DNA from: Aggregatilineales bacterium
Lineage (GTDB): Bacteria; Chloroflexota; Anaerolineae; Aggregatilineales; Phototrophicaceae
NCBI GenBank assembly: GCA_030834905.1
Contig: JAUQWZ010000021.1
Coordinates: 1 to 64,000 of the forward strand
DNA: 64,000 nt
Direction: 5' to 3'
Shown: positions 50,565 through 59,776 of the stretch, piece by piece
Position numbering within the stretch: position 1 is the stretch's first letter
Layout: the number at the start of each line of letters is the position of its first letter
Notes under the pieces: model-generated
Told to the model about the DNA's origin: nothing
Seen by the model: the letters and a program-made list of their open reading frames with translations, nothing else
Databases searched by the model: none
Position numbers and translations under genes: made by a program

Positions 50565-52847
50565 CTATGGGGTAACGGCTGACCACCGCCCCGGCTCGTT
50601 GGCGCGGCTCTGCGCGTCCATCACGGCGACTGCCGTCATCGAAACGATATCCTCGACATCGTCGCCCGCCTGCAGGACGTGAACCGGCGCGCCGACGCCG
50701 AGCAGAATCGGTCCGATGGTTTCCGCGCCGCCCAGCCGTTTGAGCAGCTTGTAGGACACATTCGCCGAGCCAAGATCGGGAAAGACGAGAATGTTGGCGT
50801 CCTTGACGCGGCTGAAGGGATAGCGCGACTCGATCAGTTCGGGCACGACCGCCGCGTCCGCCTGCATTTCGCCATCCACGATAATGTCGGGGCGTTTGGC
50901 GCGCACGCGCTCGACCGCCTCGCGCACTTTACGCGACAGGGCGTGCGGCGTGCTGCCGAAGTTCGAGAACGAGAGCATGGCGACCTTCGGCTCAATATCG
51001 AGCGACCGGGCGAAGTCGTTGGCGAGGATAGCGATCTCGCACAGGGTCGCGGCGTCGGGATCGATGTTTACGGTCGCGTCGGTGAACAAGTAGACGCGCC
51101 GTTTGACGATTACCAGATAAGCGCCGCTTGCCCGCAGCGCGCCGGGGCGGGTGTGGAAAATTTGCAGCGCCGGGCGCACCACGTCCGGGTATTCATAGGT
51201 GATGCCGCTGATGTAGGCGTCAGCGTCACCCATGTGCAGCATCAGCGGACCGAAGTAGTTGCGGTCGCGCAGCAGCGCGTAGGTGCGGCTGTAGGTGATG
51301 CCATGACGCTGGCGCATCTCGTACAGGGCGGGCTGGTAGCGCTTGCGGGCATCGTGATCGTATGGATCGATGATCTGCGGCTGAAAGCGCAGCCCCAGCG
51401 TTTCAATCGTGTTCATGATCAGATCGCGGCGTCCAAGCAGGATCGGCGTCGCGATGCCCTCCTCCTGTGTTTGCGCCGCCGCGCGAATGACTTTTGACTC
51501 CTCGCCTTCGGCAAAGATCACCCGCTGGCGAGCGCCGCTTTTGGCTTTGTTCATGATGCGGCTGCGTACCTGCGCGCCAATTCCCTGACGGCTGATCAGT
51601 TCCTCGCGGTAGCTGCCCAGGTCGATTTCGCGCCGGGCGACGCCGCTTTCGATGGCTGCCTTCGCCACTGCCGGGGCAACCCACAGCAGCACGCGCGGAT
51701 CAAGCGGCTTCGGAATCAGGTATTCGCGCCCGAAGCGCAGACCGGGCAGACCATAAGCGTTGAGTACGCTGTCGGGCACGTCTTCGTGCGCCAGCGCTGC
51801 CAGCGCGCGCGATGCCGCCAGTTTCATCGGCTCGTTAATCTGCCGGGCGTAAACGTCGAGCGCGCCGCGAAACATAAACGGAAAGCACAGCACGTTGTTG
51901 ACCTGATTGGCATAATCGCTGCGCCCGGTCGCTATGATGGCGTCGCGGCGCGCCTCGTGGACGATTTCGGGCATGATTTCGGGCGTCGGGTTGGCGAGCG
52001 CGAAGATGATCGGATCTTCCGCCATCAGGCGCACCATCTCCGCCGTGAGCACATTTCCCGCCGACAGACCGAGGAACATATCCGCGCCCTCAATCACGTC
52101 GATCAGCCTGCCGGGCGACTTGCCCGCCGTGAACGCCTCTTTGTAGTCATTCATGTCTTCGGGGCGACCGGAATAGACCACGCCGTACAGATCGGTCAGG
52201 GTAATATGCTCGCGTTTAACGCCCAGGGTGACGTAAAACTCGGCGGTGGCGACGGCTGCCGCGCCCGCGCCGCTGACGACGATTCTGACCTCGTCAATGC
52301 GTTTGCCGACCACCGACAGCGCGTTCACCATCGCCGCGCCGCTGATGATCGCCGTCCCGTGTTGGTCATCGTGGAACACCGGAATGTCAAGCTGTTCGCG
52401 CAGCCGCGTTTCGATCTCAAAACATTCGGGCGATTTGATGTCTTCCAGATTAATGCCGCCGAAGGTCGGCGCCAGCGCCCGGACGACGGTGATGATTTCG
52501 TCGGCGGTCGAGGCGTCGATCTCGATGTCGAACACGTCGATATCGGCAAAGCGCTTGAACAACACCCCTTTGCCTTCCATGACCGGTTTTGAAGCCAGCG
52601 GACCTTTATCGCCCAAGCCGAGGATGGCGGTGCCGTTGGAGATGACCGCGATCAGGTTGGCTTTGGCGGTCAACTGATAGGCTTCCATCGGATCGCGGTG
52701 AATGTCGAGCACCGCCTCGGCGACGCCGGGGGAATAGGCGAGCGACAGATCGCGCTGGGTCGCCAGCGGTTTGGTGGGGATAACCTCGATCTTGCCGGGG
52801 CGTCCGTTGTGATGATAGTCGTAAACATCGTGTCTAGTGATAGTCAT
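50565..52847 (-). CDS. maeB: NADP-dependent malic enzyme with fused phosphotransacetylase-like domain (MaeB type)
   Basis: This 760-residue protein starts with the malic domain ([75 protein letters not shown]; [20 protein letters not shown]). The cofactor domain follows with [20 protein letters not shown]-like C-terminal half is present from about 435 ([16 protein letters not shown]). The PTA half usually acts as an acetyl-CoA sensor, not an enzyme. Reaction: malate + NADP giving pyruvate + CO2 + NADPH. The upstream region is AT-rich and gene-free. Fusion and length are normal for the family. Confidence 0.95.
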   Translation of the reverse strand: MTITRHDVYDYHHNGRPGKIEVIPTKPLATQRDLSLAYSPGVAEAVLDIHRDPMEAYQLTAKANLIAVISNGTAILGLGDKGPLASKPVMEGKGVLFKRFADIDVFDIEIDASTADEIITVVRALAPTFGGINLEDIKSPECFEIETRLREQLDIPVFHDDQHGTAIISGAAMVNALSVVGKRIDEVRIVVSGAGAAAVATAEFYVTLGVKREHITLTDLYGVVYSGRPEDMNDYKEAFTAGKSPGRLIDVIEGADMFLGLSAGNVLTAEMVRLMAEDPIIFALANPTPEIMPEIVHEARRDAIIATGRSDYANQVNNVLCFPFMFRGALDVYARQINEPMKLAASRALAALAHEDVPDSVLNAYGLPGLRFGREYLIPKPLDPRVLLWVAPAVAKAAIESGVARREIDLGSYREELISRQGIGAQVRSRIMNKAKSGARQRVIFAEGEESKVIRAAAQTQEEGIATPILLGRRDLIMNTIETLGLRFQPQIIDPYDHDARKRYQPALYEMRQRHGITYSRTYALLRDRNYFGPLMLHMGDADAYISGITYEYPDVVRPALQIFHTRPGALRASGAYLVIVKRRVYLFTDATVNIDPDAATLCEIAILANDFARSLDIEPKVAMLSFSNFGSTPHALSRKVREAVERVRAKRPDIIVDGEMQADAAVVPELIESRYPFSRVKDANILVFPDLGSANVSYKLLKRLGGAETIGPILLGVGAPVHVLQAGDDVEDIVSMTAVAVMDAQSRANEPGRWSAVTP

Positions 52848-53100
52848 CAGATTATCTCATGAAGTTATATAGGTGCAATTTGGAGAGAAATTGTCTATTC
52901 TGTGTCAGTGACTACACCCAATTGTAAACCCTGCACGTAATGCGCGCATGAAGCCGCTTTCAGGCAGCGGGTATTTATTACGTTCATCTGTATTATGTGA
53001 ATTTTCTATAAATTCTATCTCAATGCGCTGGTACTGATGCCCGACTTGTCTTATGATGTGTACAAGTTCTTCATTAGTTCTCATTCGTTAGGTGAGTGTG

Positions 53101-53883
53101 ATGTCCTCTAATTTTCTGTCTCATCAAGACTTCGCCGTACTCACATCATCACCAGCTCTTGATATCCAGGATGTTTACGATAAGTTTGTCGAACTGCACG
53201 GCGCTCTCTACCGGCGTATGCGCAACCATGATTGGGATCTGCATCCCAACTGGGACAAAAATACCATGATCGTCGGGCGTTCCGCGGCTTCCTCGTCGAA
53301 TTTTGTCGGCTTGTCTATGCCCTACCTGCGCTCGCGCGAGCAGGCGCAGTTGGTTGAACGGTTGATGGGACGCGATAGCCTCGCCATCCCCGCCACCGCT
53401 GACGTTCACCGCCATCCGGTGATTGAGCTTCGTATGACGCCGGAACACCTCACGGTCGAGCTTGTCCTCTCTCCGACTGCCTGGTGGGATCAGCGCAACC
53501 TGATCGGCAAGCTCTCGGTCATGCGCCACCGCGAAGCCTTCCGCCACCTGCTGCAGCGCATGGACGGGGATTATCGCTTCGGCTTCTGGGATGGTATCCA
53601 CCTCAGCGACGCGCATCTGACCAACCGCCAGCTTCTGCGCGGCAGCATCCTTGAGGAGTGGATGAGCACCTTCTCCGACGGACAGGACTGGCTGCGCGTG
53701 GGGGTGTGGTACGAACCCGATCATCCGGCGCTGAATGCCAGCACGCTGGTTGGCGAGCTGGCGCAGCGCGTCGGCGCGCTGAATGACCTGTACCAGTTTA
53801 TGCTGTGGACGAGCAACAACAACTTCCACAGCTTCTATAAAGGCTACATTCCATCCAGCAATGGCAAGGATACCCGTCTTTAG
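53101..53883 (+). CDS. Unrecognised conserved-looking protein
   Basis: This 260-residue soluble protein has no signal peptide or membrane span. It contains VYDKFVELHGALYRRMRNHDWDLHPNW, then SMPYLRSREQAQLVERLMGRD, IELRMTPEHLTVELVLSPTAWWDQRNL, and GFWDGIHLSDAHL. It has a balanced alternating beta/alpha character. I recognise no family or catalytic motif. ATG 53101 is favoured over GTG 53092 because TAGGTGAG precedes it. It is transcribed alone, convergent with a hydroxyacid dehydrogenase, with a hairpin repeat between them. Confidence 0.6.
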   Translation: MSSNFLSHQDFAVLTSSPALDIQDVYDKFVELHGALYRRMRNHDWDLHPNWDKNTMIVGRSAASSSNFVGLSMPYLRSREQAQLVERLMGRDSLAIPATADVHRHPVIELRMTPEHLTVELVLSPTAWWDQRNLIGKLSVMRHREAFRHLLQRMDGDYRFGFWDGIHLSDAHLTNRQLLRGSILEEWMSTFSDGQDWLRVGVWYEPDHPALNASTLVGELAQRVGALNDLYQFMLWTSNNNFHSFYKGYIPSSNGKDTRL

Positions 53884-53901
53884 AACACCGATCTAAGCAA
53901 G

Positions 53902-53969
53902 AAGTCAAAAGTTAAAAGTTCAAAGTCGAAAGTGCTGCACTTTTCACTTTGAACTTTTCACTTTGAACT
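53902..53969. repeat. AAAGT/ACTTT heptad repeat with a 13-bp perfect stem
   Basis: AAAAGTTCAAAGT (53914-53926) is exactly complementary to ACTTTGAACTTTT (53946-53958), and the arm recurs at 53960-53969. Placed between two convergent genes it may act as a terminator; the same repeat type is found at 34726 and 39364. Confidence 0.8.
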
Positions 53970-53974
53970 GCCCT

Positions 53975-55015
53975 TCAATACCCCTGCTCCCGCTGGACTC
54001 GGTTCAGCAGCGGGCGGTTGTCCAGATAGCGGCGCAGATTTTCAATGAACAGATCGGCTGCCTTTTCGTGATAGCGGGCGCTGTTCCCGGAAACATGGGG
54101 ACTGATGATCACGTTATTCATGTTCCACAAGGGGCTGGTGGGCGGCAGCGGCTCTTCCTCGAACACGTCAAGCGCCGCGCCAGCAAAACGTTCGGCAGCC
54201 AGCGCCGAAATCAACTCGGCTTCATCGATCACCGCGCCGCGCCCCACATTGACGAGGATCGCCGTCTTTTTCATCGCCTTCAGCACCTCAGCGTTGATCA
54301 TGTGGCGCGTCTGCGCGGTCAGCGGCACCGTGATCACCAGAAAGTCACAGAGTTTCACCATTGAGACGATGGCTTCCGGCGGGTAGAGGCGCTGAGGGAT
54401 CTCGCCTTTTGGATCGCCGGTGCCCGATTCGGCATATTCATTGCCCGCTTCCGGGTGCATGACGTCTCGCTTGGTTGCCAGCACCTTCATGCCAAAACTG
54501 TCGGCGATCCGCGCCAGTTCTCGCCCGATGGTGCCATAGCCGACGATGCCAAGCGTCTGCCCGCGCAGTTCGCGGGTCGCGAACGGATCTTCCGGGTGGA
54601 GCATGTCGCCGCGCTTGGGTGCCCACTCGGCTTTTGCCTGGTGTTCCAGCAGCAGCGGTATTTTGTAGGTGAACGCCAGCATCATTGCCAGACAGTATTC
54701 GCTCATCTGGGTGGCGTGAATGCCGCTTGAGGTCGTCACTTCCACGTCCTGTGCCTGCATCAATGGCTCGTTGACCAGATGATCGATCCCGGCGCTGTGA
54801 AGCTGTATCCAGCGCAGGCGCGGCGCGACGGTGGGCGAAGGCAGGGCGCGACCGGTATACAGCACCTCGGCATTTTCCCAGGCGCGGTCAGGCACAGTGG
54901 GGAAGTGCCGTTCCACGCGCAGGCGCGGCGACAGATCGCGGATGTGTTCGATAATCTGATCAGAAAAGTCCATCGAAACGATGACTTTGATCTGGTCTGG
55001 AAAAGGTTGAGTCAT
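53975..55015 (-). CDS. D-2-hydroxyacid dehydrogenase family protein
   Basis: This 346-residue protein has the NAD-binding core: LGIVGYGTIGRELARIADSFG near 150-170 (GxGxxG), FLVITVPLTAQTRHMI, LVNVGRGAVIDEAELISAL and ALDVFEEEPLPPTSPLW, ending ISPHVSG with the catalytic His. An extra ~20-residue insertion with Pro/Gly (GTGDPKGEIPQRLYPPEA) lies between the two motifs. It reduces 2-oxoacids to D-2-hydroxyacids or the reverse; substrate unknown. It stands alone, convergent with the unknown gene at 53101. Confidence 0.88.
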   Translation of the reverse strand: MTQPFPDQIKVIVSMDFSDQIIEHIRDLSPRLRVERHFPTVPDRAWENAEVLYTGRALPSPTVAPRLRWIQLHSAGIDHLVNEPLMQAQDVEVTTSSGIHATQMSEYCLAMMLAFTYKIPLLLEHQAKAEWAPKRGDMLHPEDPFATRELRGQTLGIVGYGTIGRELARIADSFGMKVLATKRDVMHPEAGNEYAESGTGDPKGEIPQRLYPPEAIVSMVKLCDFLVITVPLTAQTRHMINAEVLKAMKKTAILVNVGRGAVIDEAELISALAAERFAGAALDVFEEEPLPPTSPLWNMNNVIISPHVSGNSARYHEKAADLFIENLRRYLDNRPLLNRVQREQGY

Positions 55016-55199
55016 AATCTTCTTCTCTCATTGGAGGGCGCGTCACGGGTGATACGGCTTCATCAGACGGTATTCGTCAGGGTTGAATGGTGCCCCAACC
55101 ATAGCTCATGACCCGACCGTTAGGCAAACGTTCGTAGCGACGCGCCAGCGCGGGTGTTACAGTTAATGTTCAGGAAATCGGCTTTGAGGAGAACGACAC

Positions 55200-56003
55200 A
55201 TGGGCTTGATGGATGGTAAAGTGGCGCTTGTTTTCGGCGTCGCCAATAAAAATTCAATTGCCTGGGGCATTACCAAACGGCTGCGCGACGAAGGCGCGAC
55301 GATTGCGCTTTCGTATGGCGATCCGATTTTAGAAAAGCGAATTTTTCCACTGGCGGAAGAAATCGGCTGCGATTTTGTTGAGCTGTGCAATGTCACCGAC
55401 GACGCGGCGCTGGATGATCTGTTCGCCAAGGTCAGGGAGCGCTATGGGCGGATTGATACGCTCGTCCATTGTGTCGCCTTTGCCAACCGCGAAGACCTCG
55501 GCGGTCACTTTGTCGATGTCTCGCGCGAAGGTTTCAAGATGGCGCTCGATATCAGCGCTTTCAGCCTGATCGCGATGGCAAAACGGGCAGTGCCGCTGAT
55601 GAGCGAAGGCGGCTCGATCTTCAGCCTGACGTATTATGCGGCAGAGAAGGTAATGCCCAAATACCACGTCATGGCGGTGGCAAAAGCGGCGCTGGAGACG
55701 ATCACCCGCTATCTTGCCAATGATCTCGGACCCAAAGGGATTCGCGTCAACGCTATCAGCGCCGGACCGATCAAGACGCTGGCGGCGGCGGGCGTGCCGG
55801 GCTTCCGTCTGATGCTCAAATACTCCGAAAAAGCCTCACCGCTGCGTAAACTCGTCTCGCAGGAAGAAGTGGGCAACGCCGCCCTGTTCCTCGCTTCAGA
55901 CCTGAGCAGCGCCATGACCGGCGAGGTGATGCACGTCGATGCCGGATTCAACATCCTCGGCATGACGCTGACCGAAGAAGACCTCGAAAGTATTGTTGAG
56001 TAG
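55200..56003 (+). CDS. fabI: Enoyl-[acyl-carrier-protein] reductase (FabI type)
   Basis: This 267-residue protein begins MGLMDGKVALVFGVANKNSIAWGI, the FabI-type SDR start. It has CNVTDDAALDDLFAKV, LVHCVAFANREDLGG and the active-site YYAAEKVMPKYHVMAVAKA (Tyr-x6-Tyr-x-Met-x3-Lys). It reduces the enoyl-ACP at the end of each fatty-acid elongation cycle, using NADH or NADPH. GAGGAG lies before ATG 55200. It is not clustered with other fab genes; acpS is 25 kb away. Confidence 0.93.
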   Translation: MGLMDGKVALVFGVANKNSIAWGITKRLRDEGATIALSYGDPILEKRIFPLAEEIGCDFVELCNVTDDAALDDLFAKVRERYGRIDTLVHCVAFANREDLGGHFVDVSREGFKMALDISAFSLIAMAKRAVPLMSEGGSIFSLTYYAAEKVMPKYHVMAVAKAALETITRYLANDLGPKGIRVNAISAGPIKTLAAAGVPGFRLMLKYSEKASPLRKLVSQEEVGNAALFLASDLSSAMTGEVMHVDAGFNILGMTLTEEDLESIVE

Positions 56004-56213
56004 CGCGTCGAGCTGGAAATCAGCAGATGTGGGGCGACGGCGACCGTCCGAACTCCGTTCAGGAGTGTTCGCGCCGAGTCGCCCCGGATGCGCCATTAGC
56101 GCGGTCGCCCTCGCTTCCGACGTAATATTCTTCCACGCCAATCCATCAAAACAGCGTACTCTGTCACACAGACTGAACCGTCCGCCATTCAAAGACTAAC
56201 GATGTGATCACTT

Positions 56214-57539
56214 TTGTCAGTTGAGAGCGAGGCAGTCAATTTGAACTCAAAACAGGTCATTCGTACTTACGTGGCGATTGCCAGCCTGTATACGCTGTCG
56301 GCGTCGGTGATCTGGGGTGTGAATACGCTGTTCTTGCTCGATGCCGGACTCGACATTTTTGGGGTGTTTCTGGCGAATGCGGTTTTTACTGCCGCGATGG
56401 TCATCTTTGAAGTGCCAACCGGCGTAGTCGCCGATACCAGAGGCAGGCGCATTTCTTTTCTGTTGAGCACCATCGTGCTCTGTCTCGGCACGCTGGGCTA
56501 CGTGGGCGTGTCGCTGGTCGGCGGCGGCTTGTTCTGGTTCTGCGTTATGTCGGTGATTTTAGGAATCGGGTTTACCTTTTATTCGGGCGCGGTCGAAGCC
56601 TGGCTGGTGGATGCGCTCAAAGCGACCCAGTTTGAAGGCGAATTCGAGCAAGTCTTCGCCCGCGCGGGCATGATCACCAGCGGACTGATGCTGATTGGGA
56701 CGGTGGGCGGCGGCGTTCTGGGCAGCATCGACCTTGCGATTCCGTATGTCGTGCGGGCGTTTTTGCTGGCGGTGGTGACAGGATGGGCATACCTGTATAT
56801 GCACGATATCGGCTACACGCCGCGCGCGATGACCTTTGCCGCGATTCCCAGAGAAATGCGCAAGCTGGCGCGTGAAAGCTTCGCCTACGGCTGGCAAAAA
56901 CAGCCCGTTCGGCTCATCATGCTGGTGACCTTCGTTCAGGGGTTATACGGAATCTGGGGCTTCTACGCCACGCAGCCCTACTTTCTGGATCTGCTCGGTC
57001 AGCCCGATGCGATCTGGGTATCGGGCGTCGTGACGGCGCTGGCGTCGTTCCTCGGAATCGTTGGCAACTGGCTGGTGGCGCGCTTCTTAACCCGCTTTCG
57101 TCACCGTACCACGATCCTGATCGCCGCTTCTGCTCTGCTGACGGCGGCGACTATCGGCGTCGGGTTAGCCAATTCGTTCTGGCTGGCGGTGCCGCTGTTC
57201 CTGCTGGGGACGCTGGCAACCAGCATCTTCCTGCCTGTCAAACAATCCTATCTGCACCAGATCATCCCCTCGGCGCAGCGAGCAACCGTCCTGTCGTTCG
57301 ATTCGATGCTGAGCAGCGCGGGCGGCGTGGTCGGTCAGACCGGGCTGGGGTATCTGTCACGCGAGCAGGGCATTGCCAGCGGGTTTATCGTCGGCGGCGC
57401 GGCGACGGTGCTGGCGATTCCTATCCTGCTGCGGCTGCGCGGGCTTAGCGAACCTGCCGATACCATTAAATTCGCCCAGGAGCCGCCGCCAGTTGTGCCG
57501 GAACCGGTGCTGGCAGAGGATGGCTCAACCATCATTTAG
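56214..57539 (+). CDS. Major facilitator superfamily transporter
   Basis: This 441-residue protein has about twelve membrane spans. MFS signature EVPTGVVADTRGRRISFLLS lies in the loop after helix 2, and a second-half VARFLTRFRHRT follows. It is similar in style to the MFS at 20027-21313. Substrate unknown; a drug or metabolite exporter is likely. There is no ATG near the beginning: the frame starts with TTG at 56214 or TTG at 56241, the latter preceded by GAGG, so the start is uncertain. Confidence 0.85.
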   Translation: MSVESEAVNLNSKQVIRTYVAIASLYTLSASVIWGVNTLFLLDAGLDIFGVFLANAVFTAAMVIFEVPTGVVADTRGRRISFLLSTIVLCLGTLGYVGVSLVGGGLFWFCVMSVILGIGFTFYSGAVEAWLVDALKATQFEGEFEQVFARAGMITSGLMLIGTVGGGVLGSIDLAIPYVVRAFLLAVVTGWAYLYMHDIGYTPRAMTFAAIPREMRKLARESFAYGWQKQPVRLIMLVTFVQGLYGIWGFYATQPYFLDLLGQPDAIWVSGVVTALASFLGIVGNWLVARFLTRFRHRTTILIAASALLTAATIGVGLANSFWLAVPLFLLGTLATSIFLPVKQSYLHQIIPSAQRATVLSFDSMLSSAGGVVGQTGLGYLSREQGIASGFIVGGAATVLAIPILLRLRGLSEPADTIKFAQEPPPVVPEPVLAEDGSTII

Positions 57540-57575
57540 AGCGTTAAAGATGACAAGCGGCGGTGATGTGGCAGG

Positions 57576-59237
57576 CTACCGGCGCACGCGGCGCAGCAGC
57601 GCCCCCGGCACCGTCCGCGCTTCGCTGATTCCCAGCGCCAGCGCCAGGACGAAAAACGCCGCCGCGCCAACTGCCACGCCGACAAGGGTGAGGATCAAGG
57701 CTGGCTGATCGCCGAGCGCGCGCAGAACGACCAGAACCACCAGCCCCATGCCGAGCGCTGCCGCCATCGCCCGCGCCGCCCCGTCGAGTACAAATCGGTC
57801 GTTGAGACTGCCAATACGCCTGCGCAGCAGCAGCCACAGAATAATTCCTTCGAGCAGCGTCGTCAGCGAGTTCGCCAGCGCCAGCCCGGCGAAAGTACCC
57901 CGGCTCAGGCTGTCCGGCTCGCCGATGAAGCGGATGAAGATCAGGCTCAGGACGATGTTGGCGACCATCGAGCCGACCCCGACCAGCACCGGCGTCTTGG
58001 TATCCGCCAGCGCGTAGAACGCCCGCGACAGCAGTTCGAGCAGCCCGTGACCGGCTATGCCGAGCGCGAAGAACGACAGCGCCCATGCGGTTGCCGCCGT
58101 GTGCGCGCCCGTCCATTCCCCACGCTCCAGCAGCACGCGAATCGCAGGCTCGCCCAGAATGATCAAGCCAACAGTCGCCGGAAAGGCGAGAAAGAGTACG
58201 CCGCGCATGGCATTCGCCAGCCGGTCTTTGTAGCCGGTCATGTCGCCTTCGGCTGCCAGCGCCGAAAGCGACGGAAAGACGGCTGTTCCCATGCTCTGGG
58301 CGATGACTCCGAGGACGAAGAACATCAACGTCCACGCCGTGTTCAGGACGGTGAGACTGCCATCGACCATGTATGACGTAAGGAACACGTTGACGAGGAA
58401 GTTGATCTGCACCACGCCCAAGCCAAAGATGCGCGGCAGCATCAGGGTGAGCACTTCGCGCACGCCGGGGATGCGCGGGTTCGGCAGGAAGCGCAGCTTC
58501 GCGCCGATGCGCGGTAAGCCCGGAAGCTGGATGGCAAGGTGCAGCAGCGCTCCGAGGATCGCGCCCAGCGCCAGCCCATATGTGCCGCTGACCTGGTCGG
58601 CGGGCATACCGCCTGCCAGCATATCGGCGAAGCGCGGCGCTAAATGTTCATCGAAGGTCAGTCCGTACATCGGGAACAGACGCGCCAGCACCAGCGCGCC
58701 GAAGATCTGCCCCAGATTGTTGAAGCTGAGCGCCAGCGCGGGCAGAAAAAACAACTGCCGCGCGTTGAGAATACCCATCAATAAGCCGCTGATGCTGAAG
58801 ATCACCACCGTGACCAGCATCAACTGGGTGAGCGAGGTGGTCAGCGCCTGAAGCGCGGCGGATTTGCCGGGCACCAGCACCGCCGGAACCAGATACGGCG
58901 CGGCAAGCGCTATGATGACCGCCAGCGCTGCCGCCAGCAGCGCGGCACAGGAAATGACGGCGCTCGCCAGCCGCCATGCGCCGGGTTCGTCGCCATTTGC
59001 CGAGAAGCGGGCGAACACCGGAATAAATGACGAGCCGAGCGCGCCGCCCGCGACCAGCACGTACAGCATTTCGGGAATTCGGTTGGCGGCGTTGAAGGCG
59101 TCGAGCGCGTCACTGGCGCCGAAGATGCCGGAAAAGACGGCGGTGCGCACCAAGCCGAGGATGCCGCTGGCGAGGAAGCCGAAGATCACCACCAGCGCGG
59201 CGCGAACGATTTGACGGTTAGAAAGCGCGAACGACAT
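57576..59237 (-). CDS. murJ: Lipid II flippase MurJ
   Basis: This 553-residue protein has about fourteen spans and the MviN/MurJ hallmarks: SGILGLVRTAVFSGIFGASDALDAFNAANRIPEMLYVLVAGGALGSSFIPVF at the N-terminus, VRTA/R-D-A charged cavity residues, and later SMGTAVFPSLSALAAEGD and ALADTKTPVLVG. It flips lipid-linked peptidoglycan precursors across the membrane. The ATG at 59237 has no strong ribosome site. It stands alone and convergent with the MFS gene. The first span is only moderately hydrophobic, which is normal for this family. Confidence 0.93.
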   Translation of the reverse strand: MSFALSNRQIVRAALVVIFGFLASGILGLVRTAVFSGIFGASDALDAFNAANRIPEMLYVLVAGGALGSSFIPVFARFSANGDEPGAWRLASAVISCAALLAAALAVIIALAAPYLVPAVLVPGKSAALQALTTSLTQLMLVTVVIFSISGLLMGILNARQLFFLPALALSFNNLGQIFGALVLARLFPMYGLTFDEHLAPRFADMLAGGMPADQVSGTYGLALGAILGALLHLAIQLPGLPRIGAKLRFLPNPRIPGVREVLTLMLPRIFGLGVVQINFLVNVFLTSYMVDGSLTVLNTAWTLMFFVLGVIAQSMGTAVFPSLSALAAEGDMTGYKDRLANAMRGVLFLAFPATVGLIILGEPAIRVLLERGEWTGAHTAATAWALSFFALGIAGHGLLELLSRAFYALADTKTPVLVGVGSMVANIVLSLIFIRFIGEPDSLSRGTFAGLALANSLTTLLEGIILWLLLRRRIGSLNDRFVLDGAARAMAAALGMGLVVLVVLRALGDQPALILTLVGVAVGAAAFFVLALALGISEARTVPGALLRRVRR

Positions 59238-59541
59238 AAGGGATTCTGTACCGCACAGGCAGCAAAGGGGGATTCAGGCTGTTCCCCGCCGTTCATTATA
59301 GATGGCATTGCCACCGGCGGCGAAGGGTGAGATACAAAACGACGCAGGGCAGATACACAGGGTCTGCCCTGCGTACCAAGTAAAAGAGACATGGCAGGCA
59401 AAATGCGTCCGCACCGCCAGACAATAAATTGTCCGGCTCCGAAAAGACAAGCACACTAAAGGTGCTGTTTTGAGTCTCTTTAGCACACTTAGCTTTTCGA
59501 AGCCGTAGGTTTATGCAGTTTAATCATTAAATACGGGATAT

Positions 59542-59609
59542 GTAGGGACACGACATTGTCGTGTCCGTTTCGTGAATGCTGAGGCGGACACGATATATCG
59601 TGTCCCTAC
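59542..59609. repeat. REPIN-like element
   Basis: GTAG-palindrome-spacer-palindrome-CTAC, 68 bp. The spacer is GTTTCGTGAATGCTGAGGC, two differences from the 10.0- and 17.7-kb copies. The right palindrome is a perfect 20-bp symmetrical form (ACGATATATCGT core) that again keeps pairing after sequence change. Confidence 0.85.
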
Positions 59610-59692
59610 GGAAAACCCGAATTATTTCGTGAATCTACATTAATCTATGGCGTCAAAACAGATCGCCTTCGTGTGTGGAAGTTTCCTTAACT

Positions 59693-59717
59693 GGGCGCAG
59701 CCCGCTTGCGCCCCTAC
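59693..59717 (-). repeat. REP-like palindrome of a third sequence family
   Basis: GGGCGCA and TGCGCCC flank a 7-base loop, followed by CTAC; on the minus strand this is GTAG + palindrome. The stem sequence differs from both other families. Confidence 0.55.
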
Positions 59718-59776
59718 AATTCACTGTTTGCTTGAGTCCTTTACTCAGTCCTTAGTCCTCAGCACTCAGCCCTCGC

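Larger units (their letters stand above)
59238..59776. other. 539-bp intergenic region dominated by repeats
   Basis: Between murJ and the BCD-family gene I see no supported coding frame. The region holds a REPIN (59542-59609), another GTAG-type palindrome (59693-59717) and a low-complexity tail of TCCTTAGTCCTCAGCACTC-type repeats at about 59733-59780 that runs into the next gene's end. The 59240-59530 part has no recognised element. Confidence 0.6.
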
